Assembly (NCBI RefSeq): GCF_023973825.1
Contig: NC_090126.1
Span: 2,625,001 to 2,689,000 of the forward strand
Source of the DNA: Plasmodium brasilianum
Lineage: Eukaryota; Apicomplexa; Aconoidasida; Haemosporida; Plasmodiidae
DNA length: 64,000 nt
Reading direction: 5' to 3'
The notes below the pieces were generated by a model. The model was not told the origin of the DNA. It searched no databases and was given only the letters and a program-made list of their open reading frames with translations. Of this stretch, positions 40,404-53,583 are shown one piece after another. The position numbers were made by a program, and so were the translations under genes. The first letter of the stretch is position 1. Each line of letters opens with the position of its first letter.

Positions 40404-43400
40404 AACGACTCTATATTAGTACCCTGTTGTAAAAAATAATGTGAGCGAAAAATACATATACGAATATTTTATGAATAACATAATTATAAAATAACTATAT
40501 ATTTATTATCAGAAGTTATAAAATAATCAACTAAAAAATAATGGTGAACAACCTACAAAATGAGTGAACATATTAATATTTATTTTATATGGTTCCTATC
40601 TTTTTATAGTTTTAATATATGTCTATTGGATATAAATACTAATAATATTTTGATAATAAATCGCAGTTACGTATATATTTTATATAAAATCCTTACTACA
40701 TTTATAACGAAAAGATCAAATAGATGACAATAACAAATTATATATAAGTTATATTAATATGTGATATAAAATTTTTTGAGTAAAATTATCATTATATATG
40801 TATTGCAATTTTTTATATTTTTTTTATTGAGATACTATTGTTACTTACTTCTTTTATAAATCTCCCCGTTAAATAACTAGTATGTTAACAGTTCTTTTGT
40901 ATTTACTACAATGAAACTAGAAATGAGAATTAATAATATATAAACTATACTAAATTGTTATAGTTGTAAAATTTACATACGATTAATATATACAAATTAC
41001 TTTTAATATTATATATAACAATCACCCAAAAATCTAGTAATTATGGCTTACATTACGTCATTAAATATTTTTAATATAATATATTTTTTTTCATATATAT
41101 GCTCCTATGTACAATGCTATTAGCAATCTTATATTTGAATGATTTAATTTAGACAAATTGTTAATTATTTAATGTATAATTAGGTATATTAAAAAATTAC
41201 AATAAATTCGGATATCTATACAACCTATTAAAAATTAGCATTATATAATATATCAGAATTTATTAAAATATATTATTAGAAAATGTAAAATACATTATAA
41301 CTTTTCAATAAGAAATAATAATAATTTCATGTTAATAAAATTATATATTACATTATATGATATCAAAAAAACTGAAAATTCATAATTATTTTTCTCTAAT
41401 TATTTACAGGTGCATTAGAATATACAGCCTAAAATATTATCTATTTTTATTATTTATTCTGAATTTTATACATATATGAAAACATATTTATATTACTATT
41501 AATAAATATTTATTTAATATATAATTTAAAAAAAACGAATACATAAATTTATAGTACTTTTTAAAAAAATATTTGATAAATAAAATTAGAGAACAATTTT
41601 AGTTTATTAAAAGCATCATAAAATATTCTATTGTAATGTACATACATTTTTTTTTCATTTTAATGCTTCATTTGAAAAAGTACTTAAGGGATGAATAATG
41701 GTCAGAAAATTAAAAAAATAAAATTAATAATAAAATTTTGTAACTAATTATTTTAAATAAACAATTATATTATTATGGTTATGATTAATTAGCGAATTTA
41801 TGTATAAATGTTCTATTTTCATTTATTATTTATTATTAAATTTAATTCTATAAAAATATTTTACCCCTTGTTTTACTTTTTTTATTTTAATCCCTTACAA
41901 TATGTGCCATTTTTTTGTTCTTTTTAACATTTTACTTAATATATATATACGGAGATTTCATGTGAAAATAGATTATCATTTTATAAAATATTATATATTT
42001 ACATTTCTGTAATTGAATATATTATTTATATATATGGTAAATATAATATATATTATAAACTTATAATAGTGTATAAACATGTGGCAACATAAAAAATATA
42101 TGATTTTATGAAACATCTGAAATATTATAAATGAACTACATAAAATATATTTTAAGATATTTATAAACTATATTTTCCTTTTTTTTTGTTTAATATTTTA
42201 TAAATATATTAAAATAATTTTTTTTTTTCTTGATGTATTTTTTTCTATTTTGTTTGTATGTATGATTAAATTTATTGTATGCTACTAAAGTTTATTCATG
42301 ATCTTTAATTTAAAATAATAAAAAATTAATATTTACAAAATTTATTTAATATTTCTTCATATAACTATGATTATTTTATTTAAGTATTTAAAAAATTATA
42401 TTTAAGTGTAAAATAAGTAACTGAATATGTAAATCTTTTAGGTCAAACAGATTGAAGCATCTGTTTTATCTATATATATATATAATGTAGAAAAACATGT
42501 AGCTAAAAATATAAATATAAGTAATGATATTTAGCATATATTAGTTTCTTTAAATAACATATAATAATACTGTTGTATTTAATATGTATAAATGCACAAT
42601 ATAATAAATGTGGTATATATTATTTTAAAAAACACTTACCAATTTAAAATTATAGTTTATATTATTTTATACTGTAGTTTATAATAACTGATGAATTCTT
42701 ATACTTAAATTGTTTTTATAAAATAACAAAAAAAATGAATATAATGGAAGAATTTATATTATAACATATATATTGTAATACTATGAATATTCTTTTATAT
42801 ATGTGTATAAATATAGACTCACAACATATTATAGAAGGAATTTTTTTTATGTGCTTTAACTAATAAAGGAATAAACTGCATTTATCTAAGTTATCATAAT
42901 ATTATATATATAATATTATTATTAAGGTTTAATTAGTATCGTTTAATCCTAATGGATAACATTTTGTTGTTAAATATATAATTTGTTTAATATCCAATTA
43001 CGAGGTTATAGCACCGATTTTTCAAATATTGGGTCCCATAATATATTTCATTCTCATTATTTAATTATAAGAGGATACATATTGCTATGTATATTTTTTC
43101 GTACATTAAATGATAAGATAATCTTATTATTAATATTTTTTAGCTAATTTAATGGTAATCCTGTTTTTCTATTGCAGCTACAGTTCATGTTACAATTTTT
43201 TAATAATTAAGTTATCTTTTTATTGCATATCCATTTGTATATATAAAATTATCATACAAAATACTATTTATTCTAACAGTATTCATGATGAACATTTATA
43301 TGAATGAAAGGAATACAATTAAAATTTGTGCTTTTTTATATTTTATGCGTATATACTTCATAATTTTAAATTTTGTACAAAATATTTTTACTTTAATTTC

Positions 43401-43445
43401 ATGTTTTTTTTTCACACTATTAAATTAGTTCTTCGTTGTTTTTAC
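40404..43445. other. intergenic, no gene seen
   Basis: 5' flank of STP1 and spacer. A stretch near 41860-41885 resembles 3955-3985 at a matching distance (~1.5 kb) upstream of the STP1 pseudogene. Confidence 0.5.
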
Positions 43446-43740
43446 TGTTCTTTTGAAATTATGTTCTCTTATGTATCATTATATATGCAATTTTATTTTT
43501 AGAAAATATTATTCTAATCTTTTTTTTTTTTTAGTATTTTTAACATTTCACATTAATTATCTTATTCAAGAACTTCTTTTATATTTGCCAAAATTATTAT
43601 TATTGAAAATTTGTTCGTTAGAATTTTGTACAGAACTATTTATTATATGTGATCTATTATCACCTGATTAAGGAAATCTTTTTCATAGCCACGATTGTAA
43701 CTTGGTCAGCGTTTTCAAATATACATTTTAAAATATGTAT
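43446..43740 (-). pseudogene. possible coding relic, family unknown
   Basis: On the minus strand, pieces of mixed composition follow each other across a frame change. From about 43720 down there is a short piece ending ADQVTIVAMKKISLIR. From about 43675 down there is a Ser/Asn/Gln-rich piece (SGDNRSHIINSSVQNSNEQI) running to a stop near 43580. The composition differs from the T-rich flanks. It lies just upstream of pseudogene G on the opposite strand. No family is recognised and the evidence is weak. Confidence 0.22.
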
Positions 43741-43903
43741 GTTTTTATTTTGAATATACATGCATTGTTAAAAGAGCACGTAATAGTATTAAAAAATATT
43801 ACTTATTCATAAATATAAAATTATTATGACAGCATTGTATGCATAATACGTAATTATAATTATAATACATTCTGAATACATTCAAATATTTAAAACATAT
43901 AGG

Positions 43904-44855
43904 ATGAAACAAAAAATTAAGTAGTTCTTATTTATTGCAATTTCAATGTTTATGCTTCTAACATGGATATGTAATTTCCGAGACAACATAGTATACTAAT
44001 ATTATTCAAAGATATTTGTATTATTAATTTTATTATTGTTAATTTCAATTAATTCGTTTTTTTATAATGAGATTATTAGTCTGTTTAAATAAAGAATATT
44101 TACTTTTTTTAGAAAACTTTTAATAAATATTTGAATAAAAAGTACAAACCTGGTAGAACAATAAATGCAAGAAGTTATTGATTGTTATCGAAATATAAAC
44201 AAGATGAGGATATAAATATTTCAGAGATAAAAAAAGGGATGTCAAATAATGAATTTAACAGAAAAAAAAATATATGTAATAAAGTAAAAGAAAACACTGA
44301 AAAACACAGACATTCACATAAAGGTTCATTATATTTTGAGGGGTACAGTAAAAAAACTCAGAAAAATCAATATAGTATACTAAAACGAAAAAGTATTCCT
44401 ATTTTGAAAAACAAATATTCAGAGAACTTGATTATAAAGATAGCCTTAAAAACTACAAGATAATTAATTATAAGGAATATGAAAAATTAATACGTAGGAA
44501 ACGAGGAATAAAAATTGTTTCAATTTCACTATTTATATTGTTATTGATAATACCCATATTAGATTTTTCATTAAAGCATTTTTTACAAAAAGGTTTGTTG
44601 GAGTTATCAGGGTTGTTAATAGTAGATCTCTATTTAAAAAGCTCGAGTGGAAAAGATTTAGAAGGAAGTATTAGTTCGTTGTTCTCTTCCATTTCTGTGG
44701 TAGATCATACTACAATATTTTTGATCTCGAATATTTTTTTATATTGTTTACCTATATTTATATTAGCTGTCATATTTATATTAGGGATGGTTTATTACTA
44801 TAGAAAAGTTATAAAATATGAAAATATCAAGTTTAGAAAAAAATCACATGAATAA
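43904..44855 (+). pseudogene. fam-l/fam-m-type exported protein, pseudogene G
   Basis: Same layout as genes B and E: exon 1 at 43904-43990, exon 2 from 44113 after a TTTTTTTAG acceptor. There are three lesions. A TAG at codon 7 of exon 1 lies before the hydrophobic segment. A TGA at 44179-44181 sits where the others have the Arg (CGA) of the export motif, followed by LLSKYKQ. A one-base deletion around 44379-44384 shifts the reading from the KKYS..FEKQIF helix onward. After the shift the rest is open to 44855, with two membrane segments and a YYYRKVIKYENIK end. The tail places it with genes B and E. An intact product is not possible. Confidence 0.88.
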
Positions 44856-47800
44856 AAAGTAATATGTATCTTTTTGAAAAATGGTATTTAGTAGGTAGCA
44901 AAATATAATTAGTAATAAACTGAAGAAAAATAATTACTTAATACATTATATAAATATGTCTAAATATGCTTGTATTTTTTATAGAAATGAGTAATAATAT
45001 ATGGTCTCAGCTTTTTTTTGTAAATAGAATTTTTGATATTTTCTTACTTCTCCACTTGTATTTTAATGGAAGACTTCAACTTTATTAAATATTTTGACAC
45101 TATACATATGTTTTTGAATTAAAATATATCTCATGAAAAATATATATATTTGAATTAAAATTAATGTATAATTGAATAATTCATATAATTTTATTAATGT
45201 TAATTTCTATTTGACTAAAAATTTTTTGCTTTACATTTTTTATCTAGGTCTATTCTAAAATGATTATTACTTTAGGTTATTAAAGAAATATAATATCATT
45301 GTTAAATTGACAATAAATAGGTCTGTTTTTTCTATGGATGAATGTATATAAATAACTTTTTTTACAGAGGTAAGGATATATTTTATTTTTCACTAAAAAT
45401 GTCTTCATATTTATTCCATAGATTACGCTTTATATGAAATATGTCACAAAAAGTAAAAATTGTGAAAATCTTTTAAACAGACTTCTGGTACTTTTTAAAT
45501 CGCATAAGTGTGACATTATACGTATATAATAAAATAATATACTTTTTAATTATATATTATTTAATATTACTTTATAACCTTAAGATTTAATATAATTACA
45601 ATTTAATGATGAGATAAAAACAATTATTATACTATTATTGCTCCTAATTGTAGTGTTAATTTAAATTTGTGAAAATGAATTAATCGTATATTATACTAAA
45701 ATTAAAAAATATGTTACGATTTAACAGCTATTTGCTTTTTGTAAGTTATTCAAAAATTAAATAAATTAATTAAATTTAATAACATATAAATAGGCAATAT
45801 AAAAAATTATTTTCTTCATCTTTTGTTAATAGAGTATTTATATTATTGCATTATGATCCTGTAATAATATAAATTGTCATATGGTATAATTAAAAAATAT
45901 ATTTTTTTTTACGTTAATGCAATAATAAGTAGGTATTTATTTACATATTTTTTAATTTTAATATGTCTACAATTATATTAAGAAATTAATTTATATCATT
46001 TAAAGTGTTATAGAGAAAGTATCGTCAGTATTATTAATAATACTTTCAAACTAATAATGAAATATTTTTAATAAAATATTAGAAAAAAAAAGTAGCACTT
46101 TCTTAAATGTAATTCATCTATGAGTATTTGAATTTTAGAATTGGAATTAAGAGTTTATTATTTATGTTATATCTATGAAATATTCACTAATTACTTTTGT
46201 AATTTAATTTTTAGTAGAATGTGTTTTTAAGGGATTATTATTTTTGAGCATCATTATACTGCACCAATAAATAATAGGAATATTATATCTATTAACCTAT
46301 AATTATACATACATAATTATGATTTAAACTTGTTTTATAAGGATTTATAAATATTTATGAAAAAAATAATTTGATGACAAAAAAAATTATGTTTATGTTA
46401 TTGATTGAATTAATCAAATAAATAATTAAATAATATTACAAAATAAAAGAGAAATGGAAAAAATAATTAAGAAGAATGCATATAGCGTAGAATACATGAG
46501 AACATGAACAAATTAACATTTTAATTTTAATGCATTATATAGAATTCTTTAATTTTTCTATTTTATTTCTTAACATACATGTTACAAGCTTAGTTTTTAC
46601 CAATATTTAAGAGGTATCCCAATTTTTATGTAAAAACCTTTGTTTAATTATTTAAAATATATATCGTTGAATACATAAAAGCGTACAAAAGATAGTGAAT
46701 GTGAATCATTATGAATTTTACAATTTGTATAATGTAATTGAATAATATGTAATTATATCACCTATTTCAACTTTAATGATTAAAAAAAAAATATCTTAAC
46801 CGTAATAATTGTTTTCTTTTTTTGAAATTTATTAAATTTTTTTTTTTTTTTTGTCAATAATAATATATTTTTTAAAATAATAATATATTATTATAATTAT
46901 TATTTTTATTGTAAATAAAAAAAAGTTAAAATTAATAAGATATATAATAATTTTTTCATAAGTATTATTTATATTATTTGAAAATAATATCTGCTTATAT
47001 TTTCTGAAAAAATAATTCATGAACAGCATATATTAAATTGAAAATAGGAGAATTTTTTTTAAATTAATTCATAAAAAAAATTAGTAATTTCTTTATATTC
47101 ACCAGAATTTTTCAAGATCTTTTTATATATCATATATTTACGTTTTTTTGATATCATCTATTTTAAGAAAATATGGATAAAATTTTTTTTTAGAAATTAT
47201 TGAATTGCCAATAATATTTTTATACTAAATGGATTATTACATTTTTATTTATTATTATATTAATATATCTATCTGTATATTTTTATATACATTTTTGAAA
47301 GGTATAATTTATATATGGAAATTAAGAATTTTTAATCATTTCTTTAAAAAAATATCTTTTGTATTCGGATTTAGATAAAAAATATAGTATCGTAGAATTG
47401 TTATACAAGAATATAACGATCATTAATGTATTACTTTTAAATGTATACATAAATTCATATATTATTTTTTGTAAATATGTATTTTATTTTATTATTTTAT
47501 ATTAGCTCTTAAATGAAGATATTTTTTTGTATAGATATTAATAGGCACTTTATGTAATCAAAAATATTTTTCATAACTTCTCATTCCTTTTCTATTATTT
47601 TCATTGTCATTTAATTAATATTAATCAACTATAACAAGAAATAGAGCATAAAATATGGATAAAATTAATATATGTTCTTGGTAACATAAAATGTCATAAT
47701 TATCTATTGAATATATATTAATAGACGTATTTTCCATGTTATATATTCTCTTAAATAAATGAGAAATTTTTATGACTTATTTAATAATTTTTGATTTTCC

Positions 47801-48190
47801 TTTATTTTATCTATTGTTCAATTTTCGCGTAGTATTAAATTTTTTTTTTTTTTTGGCACAGATAAATAAAGAAAAAATTTCCATATTAATACTATTAAAA
47901 AATTAACTTAAATATTTTAAATATTTATTATTTATATTTATTAAAATAATTTTAATAATAATTTATTTTTATAGTAACTCTCTATATAAATTATTTTAAA
48001 ACCTTTTTAATGATATATTACATTTGTAAAATTTAATATATGTTATAACTGCAACATTCAATTTATTACAGTTAATGCAAAATAAGTAAAAAATAATAAT
48101 ATAAATAGTTTCTTCTATCAATTGTAGTATTTAAAATTTCGTTATCATTTATACTGTTGCATATATATGATGACATTTAAAAAGTAAACA
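44856..48190. other. intergenic; 3' flank of G and 5' flank of H
   Basis: No gene was seen. Near 45500-45540 there is a 3' flank stretch shared with genes B and D. From about 47340 to 48190 the sequence resembles the 5' flank of gene A (from about 4490). The minus-strand frame at 46832-47029 is low-complexity and rejected. Confidence 0.55.
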
Positions 48191-48984
48191 ATGAAAAAAA
48201 TCCTTAAGTCTCTCAATTTTGTTAAAATTCTTGCATTTACTCTTTTAATTTGGATATTCCATTATAACAATAATGAGGTATTATAATAATATATCATATT
48301 TAATTTTTAAGAATAATATTTTCTTAGTACGGAAATATATAATACACAAAATATTAATTGTATACGTTTTTTTTTTTTTAGAATAACAGTTATGTGTCAT
48401 TGGATAAGAAGTAAAATACGATAAAGTGTCATTTATATTTAGAACATAATTGTATACTAATAGAGGAATCGGTGGGAGTAAAATCTTATGAAGGTACATC
48501 AGTTAATAGGCACAGTAAAAAATTATTAGAAGCAAAGAAAAATGTGTCCAATAATAACAAACCAATAGTCTCAAAAACGAGAAATTAATAAAAATTCATT
48601 AAATAAGAAAAAACGGATAAAACATCTACGAAAAAAAAACATTCTTTACTTAATACTGTAGATACTTTTTTTGAAAAAAAAATATTGAATTAATTAGATT
48701 CCAAAGATAAAATTACAAAAAACCCTAAAATTAATAGAAATATTGCAAAAGGAATAATATACCAAAAGATAGCTTTAATGTTTATTCCAACGTCTTTACT
48801 TTTATTAACAGGGTTAGCACCTGAGATATTTATCATTGTAACAATTTATTATACTTACTGGTCAAATGCTATAAACAAATTAGAATCTCTTGTATAGACA
48901 AATTTGGTATTTTTCTTTTTTATGATTTTCTTATTTATAATAGGAATTATTTATTATTTGATGAAAAAGGTAAAATATGAATGA
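48191..48984 (+). pseudogene. exported two-TM protein, pseudogene H (clade of gene A)
   Basis: Exon 1 (48191-48277) is intact and close to that of gene A (FTLLIWIFHYNNN). Exon 2 begins at 48382 after a TTTTTTTTAG acceptor. It has TAA at 48412-48414 (NNSYVSLDKK then stop), further stops and at least one frame change. The export motif is unrecognisable. The VDTFFEKKIL piece carries another stop just after it (LN then TAA). There are two membrane segments with a TAG between them, and the end is GIIYYLMKKVKYE. It shares ~850 bases of 5' flank with gene A, so the two come from one segmental duplication. Confidence 0.87.
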
Positions 48985-49690
48985 TAAAGGCAAAAATCTC
49001 TAAAATTTGCTATAAACAGTTAAGTTCTTTAGTAAGAAAAACTTTTAATTTAAAAGAATAAGATATATAATATCGTTAAAAATATAACATGCAGTTAATT
49101 TTTAGAATATCTCCAATTTTTACATAACTATTTTGATATAAAATATAATAATACGTACTGCTGTTCTTTAGTATGTTTCAATGATTTATTTTTTAAATTA
49201 GTATATTAAATATATGGTTGTTGTTAATTTAATATTTTGGCATAATATTTGTGTGTGTTTGAGGATATATATATGGGGAATAAATGATTGTACAATGAAA
49301 TATTTATAAAAAGGTACATTTCATATTATTAGTTAATTTAGTAGAGATATTCTCATTGTTGACACGGAATAGTGGCATTTACTTTGTTTTCATTCTTTTG
49401 CTTTATTTTGTATCAATATAATTATTTCATGATACAATTAATAAAAAAGACTGTTTATTTTAATTGTTAGTATTTTTTTTATTATGTAATATAAATAAAT
49501 GTGCATATATCTTTTTTTTTTAATAGGTAAATTTAATATTTATTATAGTGTTATAATAAATGTATTGTGATACCTACCTACTACAAACACTATTTGAGTA
49601 TGTTTAAAATTCTAAATAATTTAAATGTATAATAATAAATATATAAAAAAATAATATTGTATTTAGGAATTACCTATTAATAGTAAATTA
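48985..49690. other. intergenic, no gene seen
   Basis: 3' flank of pseudogene H; A+T-rich, with no coding or RNA signal recognised. Confidence 0.45.
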
Positions 49691-49855
49691 TCAGTTATAG
49701 AATTAATAAAGCTTTATGACTAAACTAAGGAATTATGTTCAATTTATGATTTTATATATAACCATAAGAAATGGTTAGATACAAACCTGTTTTACAGGTA
49801 ATTCACAGTTACACATAATAAAAAAGAGATTGTGAATATTCTTTTTTGTTTTTGA
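49691..49855 (+). pseudogene. short coding relic, possibly PIR-like
   Basis: One plus-strand frame is broken by stops at 49721 and 49799 but is protein-like throughout: SVIELIKLYD, then TKELCSIYDFIYNHKKWLD, then FTVTHNKKEIVNIL. The pattern of Leu-Cys...Tyr-Asp with spaced aromatic residues recalls helices of PIR ectodomains, but this is a guess. No flanking exons were found. A possible extra piece (FMRPFTGLVPE) lies near 50100-50135. Confidence 0.25.
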
Positions 49856-52684
49856 CAGTATTATTTATTACTTATATGAATCATTTTTAGTCTGATATTA
49901 GTATGTATTATTCGAAAATTACACATCTTGTTCGCACTAAAGATATAATTATTAACAAATTGTTTAATATATTTATAATTAAATTCATTCAGAAATAAAA
50001 TAAAATGTAAATCGCTTTTAAGTATAATTCTATTTTTTAATATAATCAATATGTATAGATTGTTATTTATTCATTTCTGATACATTATATATTTTCTTTA
50101 TGCGTCCGTTTACCGGATTAGTACCAGAATAAAGAATATACTAATAACTATTAGTGGTTTATATGAATTATTGAGAGTTTATTCTTTATATTAACCCATT
50201 TTTGAATTATATAAAGGTAACATAAAGGAAATTTATTTAGTATACATAAGCTAATTTATGAATGGATCATTATGCTTTTATTAGTCATGTAGGCTTCATA
50301 ATATTTTAATTATTATATTAATATGTTGCATATTAATGGTTAAATTATATAAAAATAATTTACATTGTTTTTGATACATTATATATAACAAAATCTCACA
50401 TATTATATTTTCTTATTTTTTTAATATTGCGATTATGTAAATTTAAACTGAAAATCCTAATTAAAATTAATATTTGATTTATTAATTACAGAGTATGTAT
50501 ATTTGAAAATGTATTTTAAAGATCATAAGAAAGCCTACATATTACATTTTAACTTAAAGATATAGTTCAAATTACATAAATTGAGTTTAAAATTTCTAGT
50601 ATTATGAATAAAAAAATTTATGATATAATAAAAATTTTAATGTGTTTTGTATATTTTTTTTTTTTCTTTGCTTATATTTTGAGGTTCAAAATTTAATGTG
50701 TATGTTTAATAGTTTTTTTTTTGGAAATCAAAATATTACTCAAACTTTTTTTAAATTTAGCTTAATTCTAATTTTTAATATATGTATGTAGGCCCTTATT
50801 AGGTTTAACTAATAAAGTACTTGATCAATAAATGAAGATATACTTACGTTTATAATATTATTACTTCTCGTATGTAATTGTTGATTTATTTCTGTTTTAA
50901 ATATATTATGAATCATACAATATTAAATATACTGAGAGACAGGAAAACATTGTATGCTTAATAATGATGAAATTAAATAAATAAATCAGTAAATTTTTAT
51001 ATTGAATAAAAGGAAAAGCGAGAAAAAATTTAAAATAAATATGTATTCTCAAACGTTTTTGAAAGCGCATAAAAGTTAAAGTATTCTCTTCATTATATTA
51101 TATAAAATTTATATGTTATAATTTATTTAATAATATAAGTTTTATACTTTTAATTTTACTAATTTTTATGTGTTACTTCGTTTTTATGTAAACAAAATTA
51201 ATTCATCAATATAATTGTTTATAAAATGAAAAAAATTGTCAAAAAATATAAAACCGTTGTTATAATGAATCTTAAAATATATATATATAAAATAATGGAA
51301 TAAATATATATTTATTTCAATATTTTCAATTTCATTATGTAATTCCAAAAAATTATATTAACTGTAACAATTTAATATTTCTTCCTTTTTTTTTAAATAA
51401 TTATATTCTACATATAATTAATTTATAATTAATAGTTGTGTTATAATGAACAAAGCGTAAAAATATAAATACATAAAATAATCTTCTTGTTAAAAGAAAT
51501 TTATATGGTATATAAAAGTATTATTGTTTTCATTTCCTTTTAAAAATATATTTTTTATTATCTATTATATAAAATAATATATGACGTGTTTTTTCAAACT
51601 TTTTCATCCATAATGATAATATATTAACTATATTTCAAAATGTTTTATATTATACTTTTATATAAATTAAAATTATATTTTATGTGGCTAAATATGCTTA
51701 TGATATTATATGGCTATAATTATTTTATAAATTATTTAATTATATACAGTGGTATTATAGTAAACAAATATTATCAAGTTTTTTGTTTTTCTATTTTTTA
51801 GAAGAATTAACATTTCTGTGAATATACATCTATTTATATTTAAAAAAATAAAAAACATATGGAATTTATAAAATTAGAAATTTTTCATTATATAGCGTAA
51901 ATTATTTATAGGATTTACATCTATGTATAATATTATAAAATCATTATAAGCATATATGTCCCTTATTATTATAGTGTTTCAAAATATATATATAAATTGT
52001 ATATTTATTACTAGTTATGAATTTTACATTATAAATATATAATTATAAAAGAACATATTTTTTTAAAATTGTACTTACATAAATATAATATAATAAAAAA
52101 TATATTACTAAAAACATAAGCCTTTACTACTATTTTTACTTTAATAATAGATAATACGATACATATATCACAAAACGATAAAAAAAACATGTATAATATT
52201 AGAACTATCAATTTCATAGAAGCTGTAACAATAGCTAGCTTCTTAATATATATTTGTGCCCATTTTCTACAATGTATGCTTTCCATTAAATAAACTAAAT
52301 ATTATTGTCATTGATTTAATAATTTTGGATATTATTTTAACTAAACTTTTTTTTTTTTTCATTTTTAAAAAAATCAATAAAGAAAAAAAAGTTCACTTAT
52401 TTATAAAGAACTCATTAAAATTTTATAATTATTTTTATCCAAAGTGTTTTCTAATATATACCTTTCTTTTTAATAGCCCCCTATACAAATTATACTAAAT
52501 CAACTTTAATGTTTTCTTTTTATTGAAATATTTAATAAGATTTATATTTATATAAATACATTTTGAGATATATAAGATAAACATATCATAAATAATTGTA
52601 TGAATAACAACTTGTATTATCTTAAAAATTTTGAATATTGTTAATATTTTTATTAATCTATACTTATTAATATTTATGTAAACA
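49856..52684. other. intergenic, no gene seen
   Basis: A+T-rich spacer. The short open frames on both strands (49861-50049, 52029-52286, 52256-52498, 52495-52710) are low-complexity, or overlap exon 1 of gene I on the wrong strand. Confidence 0.5.
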
Positions 52685-53583
52685 ATGGAAGAAAAGTACA
52701 GGTCTTTCATCAGTATTAAAATCTTTGCATTCGTTATTTTAATTTTGATATGCCATTATAATAGTATAGTATGATAATAATATTTAATATTTTTTTTTAA
52801 TTTTTTTTGGCTTTTTGCTTTTTATTTATTTCTTGCTTTCAAAATTATTTTCTTAGTATAGAAATATATATATTTAAAAATAATAAATGTTTACGTTTGT
52901 TTTTTTTTTAGAATAACTTTAGTAAAACATTATGTAAGAAGTATAAATTAGATGGAGATTTATGCTTAACAACTAATAGACAATTATCAGGGGATTCAAT
53001 GTATATAAAATTAAATGATATTATAGGATGTAACGTTAAATATAATAAATTGCTAAATGAAGATAATTCTAAAAATAATGAAAATAATGTATCCAAAATC
53101 GAAAAATTTAGAACAACGGCATTAAATGGAAGGGAGTGGAACAAAGTACCTAAAAAAATAAAGTCTTCCCATAATAGTATGGATAAATATTTTGAAAAAA
53201 AAATATTCAATCTATTAGAAACCTTTGATAAAAGTGATATGAAAATTAATAAAATGACTCATAATATAAAAAGACGTAGAATGATAGTTTCACGTGCTAT
53301 CCCAATATTTTTAGCTTTATTTATGGGATTAGTGTTTATTTCGTCATCTAAGGCATTAGTTATAATGGATAAATGTGTTTTAGTTCGTACTGCAGTACTT
53401 GTAAGCAGGGATGGAAAGAGGCAATGTAAAAAAATTGTAGTACCTGAAGGTGTTTTAGTAGCTGGTTCAGTAGTTTTAATTTTTGTAATATTTTTGTTTA
53501 TATTAGGTATTGCATATACCTTTAAAAAAATTGAAAAATATGAAAAGATGAAGGAAAATAATTGTAAATTTTGTTATTTTTAG
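52685..53583 (+). CDS. exported two-TM protein, gene I (clade of gene A)
   Basis: Two exons, 52685-52768 and 52912-53583, phase 0, 143-nt intron, TTTTTAG acceptor; 251 residues. Exon 1 is one codon shorter than in the other genes, with the signal segment FISIKIFAFVILILICHY. The export-motif position reads NRQLSGD (Arg at 51; RxLx with Gly in fifth place, weaker than in gene D). Next are a Lys/Asn-rich stretch, FEKKIFNLLETFDKSD as in gene A, membrane segment 1 at about 153-172, a loop with two Cys and many basic residues, membrane segment 2 at about 207-232, and YTFKKIEKYEKMK. The unusual end ENNCKFCYF adds two Cys after the tail. Function is unknown; host-cell export is inferred. Confidence 0.85.

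Noticed and set aside
46832..47029. 65-codon minus-strand frame
   Set aside because: Almost only Ile, Tyr, Lys, Asn and Phe, as expected of random A+T-rich DNA.
52908..53210. 100-codon minus-strand frame
   Set aside because: Antisense to exon 2 of gene I.
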